From positions 277,501-341,500 of the forward strand of contig CAJNDS010001802.1 of the NCBI GenBank assembly GCA_905221605.1: DNA of 64,000 bases. The letters run 5' to 3'. The notes beneath the pieces were generated by a model. It worked only from the letters and a program-made list of their open reading frames with translations, did no database searches and was not told where the DNA came from. The translations under genes and the position numbers were made by a program. This stretch comes from Symbiodinium natans (lineage: Eukaryota; Sar; Dinophyceae; Suessiales; Symbiodiniaceae). This document shows positions 22,477-32,298 of this stretch, one piece after another (the stretch's first letter is position 1; every line of letters begins with the position of its first letter).

Positions 22477-25314
22477 ATGCCTGCGGCCTTGCTGCGCTTG
22501 CCGCAAGTGACGCCTGATGGTCTCGCGTGTGCCGGTGACCCTCCAGCTTCGTTTTTGGAAGTCTTTGCTGGTGATTGCGTTCTCACGTTAGCCATGAGCC
22601 TGACTGACGTTGGCCCATACATGCCATGGGATCTGCGCTATGGACAGGAGTTCGATGTCACTGTGCATGGCAGTGCCATTTTGCAGTTGGCAGAGGCTGG
22701 TGCATTGTTTTGGGTGCATTTGGGAACGCCGTGTCAAAGCATGACTTGGGCAAGGTGCCCCCAACTTAGAACCACAGCTTGTCCACTTGGCCGTGGTGAT
22801 TTAACAAAGCATCAAGCGCAGTTAGTTGCCAAAGGCAATGAGCTTGCCAAATTTTCCCTGAATTTGTGCTGTTGCCAAGCAAAACATGGGCGATTCTTCT
22901 CTATAGAAAACCCTGAGTATTCCTGGCTTTGGGTCCTCCCGCAAACAATTGAGCTGCGACACAGCGAAGGGGTAGCAGCTGTAAGGTTCCAGTTTTCCGA
23001 ATACTTTGTGCCTTTCTGCAAGCCCACACTTGTCGTACACAACTCCCCTTTTCTGCACGTGCTAGCAGAAGGAGTCTTGCCGTGGCGAGGACCTAAGGTG
23101 AAACTCCGAGGGTTGGCTTTGTTTAAGGGGAAGCACCAATTTCGCACACACCTTGCCCAAACGTACCCACCGCTGTTGGGTCTTAAGTTTGCAGATGCAG
23201 TTAGCCAAACTTTGACGTGGGCAAGTCTTGGCGGCGATTTGAAAGAAATGTCGGACTCAATTCGGGTCAAGTCACATCACCTGCCATTGGCCTTGCAACA
23301 AGCTGAGTCGGAGGTAGTGGCGAACTGCTGCGTTCACTGGAAGTTAGTGCCAAGTGGCTTGGGAGCTGTTAAAGGGTTGAGCCCGCTGGAACACGTTGCT
23401 TTTGCACTGCAGGCATCGCATCCAGGTGAAACTCAAAAAGAGCTGCCGGCGATCGTGCAACAAGCGGTTACTTTTGAGTGCCGGCAAGATGCCGCAAGCG
23501 TTGATGCCTTCCGCCTGTCGCTTCTAGAGAAGTGCTTGCACATGCATGCCAAGATGGAGCTGGAGCACAAAGAGTGGACACGTTGCGCGCCCGTGGAACT
23601 GCACGCGCACGCGTCGGCAATTCACGGCCCGTTGTGGAAAGTGTTGCTGCAACAATGTGAGCTGCCGCATGCGCAATTTCTTCACGACTTGCAGTTCGGT
23701 TTCCCTCTGGTGGGCGAACTGCCGCCGTGTGAGGGTGACTCTGTGGACCAAAAGTTTGAAGCTGACCTCACTGTCCGAGAGCTTGAGTCCTCTCGTCAAG
23801 TGATCAACCGCAAAGTGTTGGGAGCAGTTTCTGAGCTGCCGTTTTCTGCTGACATCTTGCCGCAAACAGTTGAAGACGCAAAGCTGGGTTTCATGTCCTT
23901 CCCCAGAGCCTTGGTTCCAGAAGATGTCTCACATCTGTCTCTGACTAGAAGAATTCCTGTCAGAGAGGAACGCTCGAAGGGTTGGCGTACCAGGATCGTC
24001 GACCATGAAACCGAAAGCATGATTAATGCCGCCACCGTGCCTTGTGACAAAATTCGTCATAACACGTTGGATGATCTTGCCAGCATGACGTTGGCCTACT
24101 TTCAGCAAGATTGCAAGGTTCTGCTGTGGAAGAGAGACATCTCCAAAGCTTTCAGACGAGTTCCCATAAGGGTTGCTCATTTAGTCTTTGCGTGGACGGT
24201 GTGGCTGCATGATAGCTGTTTGATGGTTGCTCAGCACAAAGGCATGCCGTTTGGCACTGTGTCCGCGGTATACGCGTGGCACCGTGTCGGCTTTATGCTC
24301 TGCAGCATCCTGCAGGCCCTGTTCTTGTGCCCTGCTGCTCGCTATGTGGATGACTTCTTCGGGGCATCTCGGTTGGGGGTTCGATGGCACGCTGGTCGAA
24401 TTTTGACCGTCGTCTCCAAGTTGTTGGGTTTTCCAGTCGATGATGACAAGTCTGCTGAGAACGATATTTTATTGATTGTTCTGGGTGCGGAGTGTAGGAT
24501 AGATTGGCCCCGGCGTCAATTGAGCACCCGCGTGGACCCAGTGAAGGCAGTCAAATATCGTGATCAGTTGCTTCGCGTCATCTTGTCTGGAAAGCTGACC
24601 CCTGGTGATGCCTCAAAGTTGGCAGGCCGTTTGTCCTTCTCTGTCACAGTCTCGGGCAACAGGGTTGGCAGGGCTTTCATCAAACCGTTTCATGCCCAAG
24701 CGCACAAGCCACTGTACGGCAATGCTACATCACCTCTGTTGCGCCAAGCTTGCGAATGGTTTCTCAAGTACCTTGAGTGTTGCCCTACTTCAGTGCGGGT
24801 ACTCACCCCTCTGATGCGTCCCTCGGCCACTTCGTGGACGGACGCATCAGGTGAGTCGCGTTGGGTGGCGGCAGTGCTGTACTTTCAAGGAACTTTCTAC
24901 TGGACGCGCGCGCGCACGCCAGATCAAGTCTGGCGGCTGTTGCAGCCCAGAGGTGATCATCAAATCGGATTTCAAGAGTTTCTTGCAGTTCTTTTAGCTT
25001 GGGCCACATTCAAGAAGCTTTTGCAAGCTAGTTTGTGGCTAAATTTTGTTGACAATGACTCAGTCCTGCACGCGATATCCCACGGCAGCGGGGGTAACGA
25101 TGAAACCTCCTTGTGCATTGGACGGCTGTGGCTTGAAATTGCGGCCGCTGGAGTCGACCTCCATGTGGGACGCGTTGAAAGCGCTGCGAACATCGCGGAC
25201 GGTCCCACGCGAGACAGGCTTCAGTTGTTGGCATGTTTGAAGGCCACGTTTGTTCCTCCAGAGCTTCCGTCGTGGGTGCACACTCTGTGGGAGATTCCAA
25301 GCTTTGAGCAGTGA
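22477..25314 (+). CDS. Polyprotein: C5-MTase-like domain, reverse transcriptase, RNase H
   Basis: 945 codons. Residues about 20-260 resemble a C5-DNA-methyltransferase fold: FLEVFAGDC (26-34, motif I-like), GTPCQSMTWAR with Cys86 (motif IV-like) and FFSIENPEYSWLW with Glu144 (motif VI-like). Reverse transcriptase: RDISKAFRRV with Asp554 (motif A), GMPFGTVSA from 589 (motif B) and YVDD at 623-626 (catalytic). RNase H: Asp789 (SWTDASGES), Glu834 (FQEFLAVLLAW), Asp859/Asp861 (FVDNDS) and Asp908 (ANIADGPTRD), giving a full acidic set. Role: copies element RNA into DNA; the MTase-like domain could modify that DNA. Start is ATG 22477. An in-frame TGA separates it from ORF1 with no other stop between, so read-through or re-initiation is possible. 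Confidence 0.92.
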   Translation: MPAALLRLPQVTPDGLACAGDPPASFLEVFAGDCVLTLAMSLTDVGPYMPWDLRYGQEFDVTVHGSAILQLAEAGALFWVHLGTPCQSMTWARCPQLRTTACPLGRGDLTKHQAQLVAKGNELAKFSLNLCCCQAKHGRFFSIENPEYSWLWVLPQTIELRHSEGVAAVRFQFSEYFVPFCKPTLVVHNSPFLHVLAEGVLPWRGPKVKLRGLALFKGKHQFRTHLAQTYPPLLGLKFADAVSQTLTWASLGGDLKEMSDSIRVKSHHLPLALQQAESEVVANCCVHWKLVPSGLGAVKGLSPLEHVAFALQASHPGETQKELPAIVQQAVTFECRQDAASVDAFRLSLLEKCLHMHAKMELEHKEWTRCAPVELHAHASAIHGPLWKVLLQQCELPHAQFLHDLQFGFPLVGELPPCEGDSVDQKFEADLTVRELESSRQVINRKVLGAVSELPFSADILPQTVEDAKLGFMSFPRALVPEDVSHLSLTRRIPVREERSKGWRTRIVDHETESMINAATVPCDKIRHNTLDDLASMTLAYFQQDCKVLLWKRDISKAFRRVPIRVAHLVFAWTVWLHDSCLMVAQHKGMPFGTVSAVYAWHRVGFMLCSILQALFLCPAARYVDDFFGASRLGVRWHAGRILTVVSKLLGFPVDDDKSAENDILLIVLGAECRIDWPRRQLSTRVDPVKAVKYRDQLLRVILSGKLTPGDASKLAGRLSFSVTVSGNRVGRAFIKPFHAQAHKPLYGNATSPLLRQACEWFLKYLECCPTSVRVLTPLMRPSATSWTDASGESRWVAAVLYFQGTFYWTRARTPDQVWRLLQPRGDHQIGFQEFLAVLLAWATFKKLLQASLWLNFVDNDSVLHAISHGSGGNDETSLCIGRLWLEIAAAGVDLHVGRVESAANIADGPTRDRLQLLACLKATFVPPELPSWVHTLWEIPSFEQ

Positions 25315-25498
25315 TAACAGTTGTTACGCCTTTTGCTCTAGCATGTGCAGCAGAGTCCATGTTACACAGGCAATATATGTAGTTGGCTTTTTTTTTTTTT
25401 TGATATTATACGATTCAGTCTTTGATGCTCACTTTCCCTTTGCAGCCGCTTGCTCAATGGGCAGGCTGGAGCTCCCCTCATATGGTCTCGGTTGATCC
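25315..25498 (+). other. ORF2-ORF3 spacer of the YR element
   Basis: Noncoding gap of about 180 bp containing a run of 15 T near 25388-25402. It may hold a promoter or processing signal for ORF3, which is in a different frame; nothing specific is visible. Confidence 0.5.
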
Positions 25499-27193
25499 AT
25501 GTCTTCTCTGGACGAGAGCCTCCGAAACCACGTTTGGTTGGCTCAGAGATGGGTCCAGGAAACTATACAAGTTTGGACGTGCAATTTTGCTGACAGGCTG
25601 AGCGCGCAATTAAGGGCAGCTGAACGTCTGACAGTGAATGTCCATGTTTTACATCGATCGGGTGCTGGCGTGGTTTTGCACTCCGAAGAGGTGTGGCGGA
25701 TGTTGCCAGCTGATTGGCGCGCAAGACGAGCTGCGCTATTGAAGCAGTGGCGTACACACAGTAGCTCGGATAGATCAGGGACCAAAAGCGCACCGGCCAA
25801 GCCATTTGGGGGACGAGCGCCTTCGGACTTTCTGATGAAAGTGCATCAGCTGCGTGATTCGCTGCAGTTAATGGAAGCATCCGCAGTCTGTGAACTGTGG
25901 CATCTTGAGGCTGCCTTGGTCCTTGTGTCCAAAGGCTTCGAACAACTACAACAACTGGATGGCTTGTATCGTAAAGACTTGAAGTCCTGGTCGGACAATG
26001 CGAGGGTCCAGACGTTACTGTTCAAGGCTCTTGATGCAGTCACGAATGCTGAGACTGTCAAAAGGGCAAGAATTTCGAGTGGGCAACCCAAATTGGAAGC
26101 GCAGCACATTTCGGCAGATGCAGTGGCATGTCAGGCCAATGAGTTCTGGGCAGAGGCTGATGGCTTGAATGTTTCTCCCGGGGGTCCTCGGGATCGCGTT
26201 GCGGCTCTGGCAAAAATACAAGCTCACGAGGCGCAGCGTATGCTGGAGATCAAAGCAGCGAGCTTGAAGGCGTCTACTCAGAAGAGGAGCCTAGCCTCGG
26301 TGGCTTCGGGCCTGCGTTGCTGGCATCAATTTGCTGTGACCGTTTTGCAGTATCGCCCCGAGGAGACCCTCCCGCCGAAGTGTGCCAGAGACATAGTTTA
26401 TTTTGTTGCCATCTTTCAAAACCCAGGCACGGCCCGGAACTATGTTTCGTATGTTCGTTGGGCGTGCGTGTTCCACAGACTGGATTGCGCGTGGTTTGAC
26501 CCAGAAGTGCAGATGGTTTTGCGAGGCTTGGACAAGCGCTACATTGAAAGTTTGCCTGGGCAACTGTCAGACAAGCCTTTGCTCACCGAAGATATGGTGG
26601 CAAGGCTGGTCACTCTCTGCAGTGAAAGACCTGGTTTTGAGGACTTGGGTGATCTGTTCTTGGTGGCTTGGCAGTTTTTGCTCAGGGTGCCAAGTGAGGG
26701 CATTCCCCTCCAGTACGGGGATCGCAGTGAGCTGCACATCCTTCCGGATGGCCGGCACTCCGCGCTAACTGTGGATGGGCAGTTCTGTGCGCATTTGCGC
26801 CTCCGACGCAGGAAGCATCGGCCACAGGGGTCACTCTTGTCCAGGCCGTGCTGTTGCAATGGAGAGCGTAGCGTATTGTGCGTAGGCCATCGCTTGGGAG
26901 AGAGATCAAAAGCATGCAGCTCAGGAGATTCAGTGGTGACTCGCTCAAGACATGACTGCTTGAAACTGTTCCATAACTCCCTCAACTTGTTGGGTGTCTT
27001 GGGCCCGGAAAGATACACATGGAAGGCCTTTCGAGCAGGGAAAGCCACCTCCCTTGTTAAGCAAGGGTTCCCACTTCCGCATGTTCTTTCAGCTGGAGAA
27101 TGGAAGAGCCAAGCGGTGCTCAACTACGTCTCTGAAGATCACATAGAAAATGCCGCTTTTCTTCGCTTGATAGAGTCCGATGATGAGGCCTGA
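25499..27193 (+). CDS. Tyrosine recombinase (integrase) of the YR retrotransposon
   Basis: 564 codons from ATG 25499. The C-terminal catalytic domain shows FLLRVPSEGIPL with Arg396 (box I), TWKAFRAGKATSLV with Arg512, GEWKSQ with Trp535, and NYVSE with nucleophile Tyr543. The usual His of the HxxR motif is Lys509 (KAFR). The core-binding domain before it is helical (SVASGLRCWHQFAVTVLQYR..., ARNYVSYVRWACVFHRLDC). The N-terminal 250 residues are of unknown function. Role: site-specific recombination of a circular DNA copy into the genome, replacing the DDE integrase of LTR elements. The stop at 27191 is 34 bp before repeat B1. Confidence 0.9.
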   Translation: MSSLDESLRNHVWLAQRWVQETIQVWTCNFADRLSAQLRAAERLTVNVHVLHRSGAGVVLHSEEVWRMLPADWRARRAALLKQWRTHSSSDRSGTKSAPAKPFGGRAPSDFLMKVHQLRDSLQLMEASAVCELWHLEAALVLVSKGFEQLQQLDGLYRKDLKSWSDNARVQTLLFKALDAVTNAETVKRARISSGQPKLEAQHISADAVACQANEFWAEADGLNVSPGGPRDRVAALAKIQAHEAQRMLEIKAASLKASTQKRSLASVASGLRCWHQFAVTVLQYRPEETLPPKCARDIVYFVAIFQNPGTARNYVSYVRWACVFHRLDCAWFDPEVQMVLRGLDKRYIESLPGQLSDKPLLTEDMVARLVTLCSERPGFEDLGDLFLVAWQFLLRVPSEGIPLQYGDRSELHILPDGRHSALTVDGQFCAHLRLRRRKHRPQGSLLSRPCCCNGERSVLCVGHRLGERSKACSSGDSVVTRSRHDCLKLFHNSLNLLGVLGPERYTWKAFRAGKATSLVKQGFPLPHVLSAGEWKSQAVLNYVSEDHIENAAFLRLIESDDEA

Positions 27194-27226
27194 CACTGTA
27201 GCAACGTTGGGATGAGTACAGCATCG

Positions 27227-27490
27227 TTGGGGTCCTGTTGACATATCCTCGTTTGCTTCAGCTGGTTGCCTGCAAGCGGTCGACAGTCTGAGACTGTTCC
27301 AATTATACTGCACTGCAGAAGGCCAGGAGGACCATTTGCAGGATTCCGAGGTATGGCTGTGAATACCCAACGAAGCTCACAGCGCTGGCCAAAAAGGTCG
27401 GTGTCAGTGAAGATGTTGCTCGTGTCAGGTGGGAAGGGTGATGGGAGGCATGCCTTTTTGGATGTGAGGGATTCGTGTGCGGGGTTTGTG
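27227..27490 (+). repeat. Split direct repeat B1
   Basis: 264 bp from TTGGGGTCCTGTTGACATAT to GTGCGGGGTTTGTG, identical to B2 at 27641-27904. It overlaps A2 by the dinucleotide TG (27489-27490), the presumed crossover site. Confidence 0.93.
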
Positions 27491-27640
27491 TAGGTGTTAC
27501 ATGTGAAGCATGAACTTGTTACACTGCACAAACGAAGCTGATGAATCCTCAGCTGTGGGAGCCTCGAAGATTTTTCCTTCCCTCCCCTATGCACCCACCC
27601 GGAAAAATTTCGCGAACGAATCGGCAATGCCAGCAACAGT
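27489..27640 (+). repeat. Split direct repeat A2
   Basis: The first 92 bp (27489-27580) equal A1. The remaining 60 bp match A1 only in GAATCGGCAATG. The B1-A2 junction reproduces the joint expected in a circular intermediate. Confidence 0.9.
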
Positions 27641-27904
27641 TTGGGGTCCTGTTGACATATCCTCGTTTGCTTCAGCTGGTTGCCTGCAAGCGGTCGACAG
27701 TCTGAGACTGTTCCAATTATACTGCACTGCAGAAGGCCAGGAGGACCATTTGCAGGATTCCGAGGTATGGCTGTGAATACCCAACGAAGCTCACAGCGCT
27801 GGCCAAAAAGGTCGGTGTCAGTGAAGATGTTGCTCGTGTCAGGTGGGAAGGGTGATGGGAGGCATGCCTTTTTGGATGTGAGGGATTCGTGTGCGGGGTT
27901 TGTG
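27641..27904 (+). repeat. Split direct repeat B2, right end of element
   Basis: Identical to B1. It ends TTTGTG and passes into host AGGTTTAGGGTAAGGG telomere-like DNA. Confidence 0.93.
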
Positions 27905-28231
27905 AGGTTTAGGGTAAGGGTTTGGGGCTTCGGCTTTAAGATCTCGGGTTCAGAATTCATGGCTCAGAGCTTGGAGATTCTCGGGTTTCAAGCTTTTGGC
28001 TGCTGGGAACTTGAAGCTTTAGGCCTTCGCCGGGGGGAGGCTCAGAATCCAGGATGCTGCCAAGTGCAACCGTGAGTGATTCAAGTTCTTTGGGGTTTAG
28101 GGGTTAGGGTTTAGGGTTTAGGGTTTAGGTTTTGAATCCGTGTAAGATTTCAGCGGCACTTGAGGTTTAGGAAGGTTATTGGATGCGTATACGTATACAA
28201 TATAAAAGTATAGTGACTCTTAAACCCCAAG
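27905..28231. other. Telomere-like DNA right of the YR element
   Basis: TTTAGGG-type words at both ends (27905-27930 and 28096-28130) and a short palindrome GTATACGTATAC near 28187. The 18-bp GACTCTTAAACCCCAAGC at 28214-28231 matches 35056-35073 in the right duplication copy. No gene. Confidence 0.5.
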
Positions 28232-29544
28232 CTGTGCTTGGCCCAAGCGCACAAGCGCAGCTGCTTAAAACTGCCTACTTGCCGCGTGCGAGTGTGAGAG
28301 TCACCAAATCCCCAGTCTAAACCGCTCAAAGATCTCACAGCACTGGCAAGGCCTGTGAAGACAGGCCGCGGGAGCCTTGCGCCTCAGCACTGTGCAGAGG
28401 GCCTTCGCTTGAAAAGATGTCGAGTGTTTGCCCTTTTGGGTTCGTCGGGTCCAGGTCCCAGAGTTTGATGCCTTGGCTGGATTGAGTAGCGCTGTGGCCG
28501 TGCGGTCCGTTGTCGTCGTCAGCGTGTCGTCCATGATGGTGTAGAACCGGCTGAAGACCTTACCTATGCTGTACGACATTGTTGTATTCATTTTTATTTC
28601 GTGCTGGCTTGCTTTGTATAGAGCATCAGCCCATGAAGAGGGTTTGCATGAAAAAGCCACTGTGTTTGCAAAGCGGCTTCTCACCAACATTTTCTGAAGA
28701 CCAACACTTGCCTTGTATGTAGTTGAGCCTTCCACGTTCATTCTAATGCATCTTGCATCCTACGCGCCTCTAGGGTTGAGGGTTGAGGGTTTTCGATAAT
28801 GTGTGCAAGTGGATGTCTTACAGGATTTTTAGGTGCAGTGGCACAGCGGCAAACGTGTGCAGATGACTCATTCTTCAATACGTGGCCGTTTGATCCATAC
28901 CCCTCCAGCAAAGTTTGATCTTGAAAGCTTACCTTTTTGCGGGTGGTGTTTTGGAACAACAAGTTTGGTGCATGCATAGGAGTGCTATGTTTGCTTGCAT
29001 GGTGCTTCGCTTTGTGACACAGCTCAAGCCCGGAGGGCTACCCGATAAGCCGCATTGTATGGAGCTGACACCATGTAAGGTTTGTGTTTTCCCCAGCCTT
29101 GACCCAACGTCATAAGCTTGTTCACGACCGCGCAGCCAACATAAGCCAAACCAAGAGGGGTTCTATCTCACAGAGTTCACGGCAATGGTTGCCCATGGAA
29201 CATCCCGGTTCCGAAGACAGGCCGTGTCCGCGAGTCGGGAGTCGAGCGCAGAAGGGAGCATAGTTCAGTGCCGAGGTGCAGTGATTGTTATTTCAGGCAT
29301 GTCTGCAAAGATACACCGCCGCTGCAATTGTCGAACAGTAGATCCGATGCACCCACCGTGGAAGATCCATGCCCAGTTTGCTGATGCATGTGATTCCAGT
29401 CTTCATGAACCCTTCAGCGCCTGCGAGTGAGGCTGAAATCTCGCAAGGTAGCCTTTCTGTCACGGAGCCTCATGTATGCAAGCAGGCGAAACGCTGACGT
29501 GCCGGTGCGGGCTCTACTGATCGGCCTGGAGGACATTCTGCGTC
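28232..29544 (+). repeat. Segmental duplication block B, left copy
   Basis: Matches 36096-37860 from TGTGCTTGGCCCAAGCGC to GGAGGACATTCTGCGTC, near-identical over most of its length. The right copy has an extra 321-bp TA element (36447-36767) and an extra segment near 37500-37690; the left copy keeps about 38 bp near 28508-28545 lost on the right. Short frames conserved between copies (e.g. 28915-29115) are explained by the high identity. Confidence 0.93.
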
Positions 29545-30490
29545 CCCACGGACCACAGGGGGAGGAGAGAGAAACCCTCAACCTAAACCACAAACCCTGA
29601 ACCCCAAGCCCTAATGAACCACAGGGGGGAAGGGTAAACCCGTAACCTTAACTGCTTTAACAGGTGAGACTTCTTGCAGATCATGCGTGTAAAAATGTAC
29701 AATGTCTCTAATCAACATGCGTATACTGGTGTATGAGCCGTATACGCTCAGCGGCCACCTCGGACCCGTGTAAAGAAGCACTGAGGCTAAGGGCCTTTCG
29801 ATCGCGGCTGTCGGGCGGGTCAACTGCAGCTTTTCAGGTCTAGGAGTGCTGCGCACCGCTTCTGTCGTCTCGGCATCCGCACGCCCCCTGTACAGCGACG
29901 ACCAAAAGAGTCAGTCGAGATTACTTGGTGACGCCTGGGGCCATGCGTGATGCGTTGCACGGCTTAACCTTCTCAGCCGCCGCGAGTAGGAGAAATGGCG
30001 GGTCTGACTCTGAGCCAGAAACTCCAAGGCAAGAAGATCTCAGCAGCTGTAGGGAGAACACTCAAAACCCTAAAGAACCCTCAAGCGCACCTTGCCGGAC
30101 GAAGTATGGTCAGTCTCTAGAGTGGTGTGGATTTTCGAGGTCCTGGGTCAAGACCTGGGCGTACGGGCCCATCGGAGGTTTAGGATGCAGAGCAGTTGCA
30201 GCGAGAACCCCTATAAAGAACAGTCGGGCATCCCCGCGAGCCCTACTAGCCCTAGCGCCAGACCACACCACACTCTGCAGCCTGCTTCTCAAGCTCCATC
30301 CTCGTCTTGTGGACCGCTGTTCGTAGCAGCGGCCGTTCCTTCGCCGGCAGTTGGGGGGATACTCCTTTCGCGCAGTTTGTGTGAGAACCCAAGAAGCTTC
30401 AACTCTGAACCATTCTGAGCCCTAAATCCCAAGCTCGATACCATATGCGCCGTACGCATCCGCACACCCTCATCTACATCTTTGTTTCAG
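29545..30490 (+). other. Upstream part of a gene; exon at about 30092-30385 possible
   Basis: A plus-strand frame at 30092-30418 reads PDEVWSVSRVVWIFEVLGQD, then a Ser/Pro-rich region and AAAVPSPAVGGILLS, and meets a canonical GTGAGA donor at about 30381. It is protein-like and probably precedes the exons at 30491-31060, though its phase does not match the next exon directly. 29580-29630 is telomere-like. Confidence 0.4.
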
Positions 30491-31060
30491 GCCATGCTCG
30501 GCAAGCAGAGCAAGGCAGCATCCCCTTGGTGCAAGATCGACCTCACGGAGGAGGATGTGCAGCACACAATCTCGCTAAATTTGGGGTTTAGGGGGTCTGG
30601 CTCTGGAGCCCTGGGCAGCCTCGGGAACTCTGGCATACGCTGGCTGGCGATGTGGGTATTGCATGTGCTAGGCCTGGAGGAAAGGTGTCGACTGAGGGTC
30701 CAGCGTTTAGGGAAACTTGGTACCCTTTTCCCTTTTTTCGTGCAAGGTTCCCTTATAAAGTATCCAACCCCGAAACAGTTGAAGCTGCCATCTAATCAGA
30801 CATGTCGCAGAGGAGCAGAAGCAGTGTGGTGCGAGCAGGACTGCCTGCAGTTGATTTGGAGGTTTGGGGTTTAGGGTTTAGGGCATTGCGCGGGTTTGGC
30901 CTCGTGGTTGGGACAGGTTGGAGACCTGAGTGAGGTGCCGAGGGTTCGCGTTCTGAGCAAGGACACCGCCACGCCCACAAGGGTCATAAGCTCCTCCGAT
31001 GCTGAAGCCTTGCACTTCGCAGCCCTGAAGATCGAGATTCAAGCCCAACTACACTCCTGA
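30491..31060 (+). CDS. 3' end of an unrecognised gene, three exons
   Basis: Proposed exons, all phase 0: 30491-30556 after TTTGTTTCAG/G (AMLGKQSKAASPWCKIDLTE then ED, GT donor); 30811-30861 after GTCGCAG (RSSRSSVVRAGLPAVDLE, GT donor); and 30917-31060 after GGACAG/G (VGDLSEVPRVRVLSKDT, then DAEALHFAALKIEIQAQLHS) ending in TGA. Consistent phase and good signals support a real gene. Introns contain TTTAGGG words. The C-terminus is helical; no family recognised. Confidence 0.55.
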
Positions 31061-31942
31061 ATTAGGGTGGGGGTTTAGAGTTTAGGGTTTAGGATTTAGG
31101 GTTTAGGGGTTTAGGGGTTTAGGGGTTGTAAGGCCGAGCGCTCCTGAATCGCTGCCGGCAAGCAGGGGGCCCCAGAAGGGTTTAGGGTTTAGGGTTTAGG
31201 GTTCACAAGTAGTTAACGAGCCTCGGCGAGGGTTGCTAGATTTTCAGTCAACCATTCGCCCCGCCTCCTCCATTACGGAACCCGAACCCCCACTCTGTGG
31301 TTTAGTGTTGGGTTTGTTTTTGGTTTTTTAGGCTTACTAATCCAGACTTCCTACTTCTGAAAGGCTGGGGAAGCTCAAAAAGCCTGAGAAGCCTTGGGAA
31401 AGTAACGACAAGGTAAACAAGGTAAAAGAGTTAACTCAGCGCGAAACTACACAGACCAGATCACATGGTATTTTGGGAGGGGGCCCTCAGTTTTAAAAAG
31501 ACATACGTTGCGTGGGAAATGTTTGGAGCCATTCCATCAGGTGGCAAATCGTCGCACCTTGTTTTGGAAACCGCGCGAAGCCGAAACACATGCCAGGATT
31601 TCAACATTCCCTGATATCAAGCGGGCAGTTGTTAGATTTGGGTCAACCATTCTCGTCGCCCAGTCTCCTGGCCTGTGTGTCTCATCCCCCCAGAGCATCC
31701 CACAAAGTCTCCCACCGATTGTCCTGGGAGTGTGGCCCAGCAGGCAACCGTGAAGAATCCCGCGGCGAAGTATCCTTGATAACCTCTCCGCAAGGGTAGG
31801 ATGGCTACCACATCAGCTAGTTTTTTGGGGTGGGACTCTGTTAACAGATCAATTGTTCTTGCCGGCCTAGCAGCCTCCAAGAACACAAAGGCATGATAAG
31901 GCATGTGAGGTTCTATGGCCATGAATGATTCCAATGTCTTCA
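31061..31942. other. Intergenic with telomere-like tracts
   Basis: TTTAGGG/TTTAGGGG tracts at 31072-31132 and 31179-31203. Nothing else recognised. Confidence 0.5.
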
Positions 31943-32298
31943 GGATCCCAAAGAAGTGAAACGCACCAGAAATCGCAAGCCCCAAACCCCAAACCCCAAA
32001 CCCCAAACCCCAAACCCCAAACCCCCAACCCCCAACCCCCAACCCCCAACCCCCAACCCCAACCCCAAACCCCAAACCCCAAACCCCAAACCCCACCCGC
32101 TAAAGCTCCGGAAGCATTATTCACGTCAGCTTGAGAATCAGTACGAAGAACTTGGAGGAACTTGTTTGTTCTCTTATCTGCAGGGCTGGGTTCCGTGAGG
32201 ATGGAAAACATTCTCGGGCCCAGATCTGGCTGGGCTCTGAGGTCCTCTCTGCTGACGGTTTCAGAGAGCGGGTTGCCGAAGTGGCGACACACACACAC
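31943..32298 (+). repeat. Repeat family with (CCCCAAA)n core, copy 2
   Basis: Direct copy of 15262-15555 with a longer CCCCAAA/CCCCCAA array (about 31978-32095). Flanks match closely, including the CA run at the end. Confidence 0.92.

Larger units (their letters stand above)
21062..27904 (+). mobile_element. Ngaro-like tyrosine-recombinase retrotransposon
   Basis: A 6.84 kb element with split direct repeats in the order A1 - ORFs - B1 - A2 - B2. Core A (92 bp) is at 21062-21153 and 27489-27580; B (264 bp) at 27227-27490 and 27641-27904. Copies are identical by eye. It encodes a gag-like ORF, a methyltransferase-like/RT/RNase H polyprotein and a tyrosine recombinase. There is no target-site duplication: the left edge is GAGATT-TG-TAGG and the right edge TTTG-TG-AGGTTTAG, consistent with integration of a circle by crossover at a TG dinucleotide, as known for DIRS/Ngaro-type elements. 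The surrounding DNA is telomere-like repeat, and the paralogous site in the right duplication copy lacks the element. Near-intact and probably young. Confidence 0.9.
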
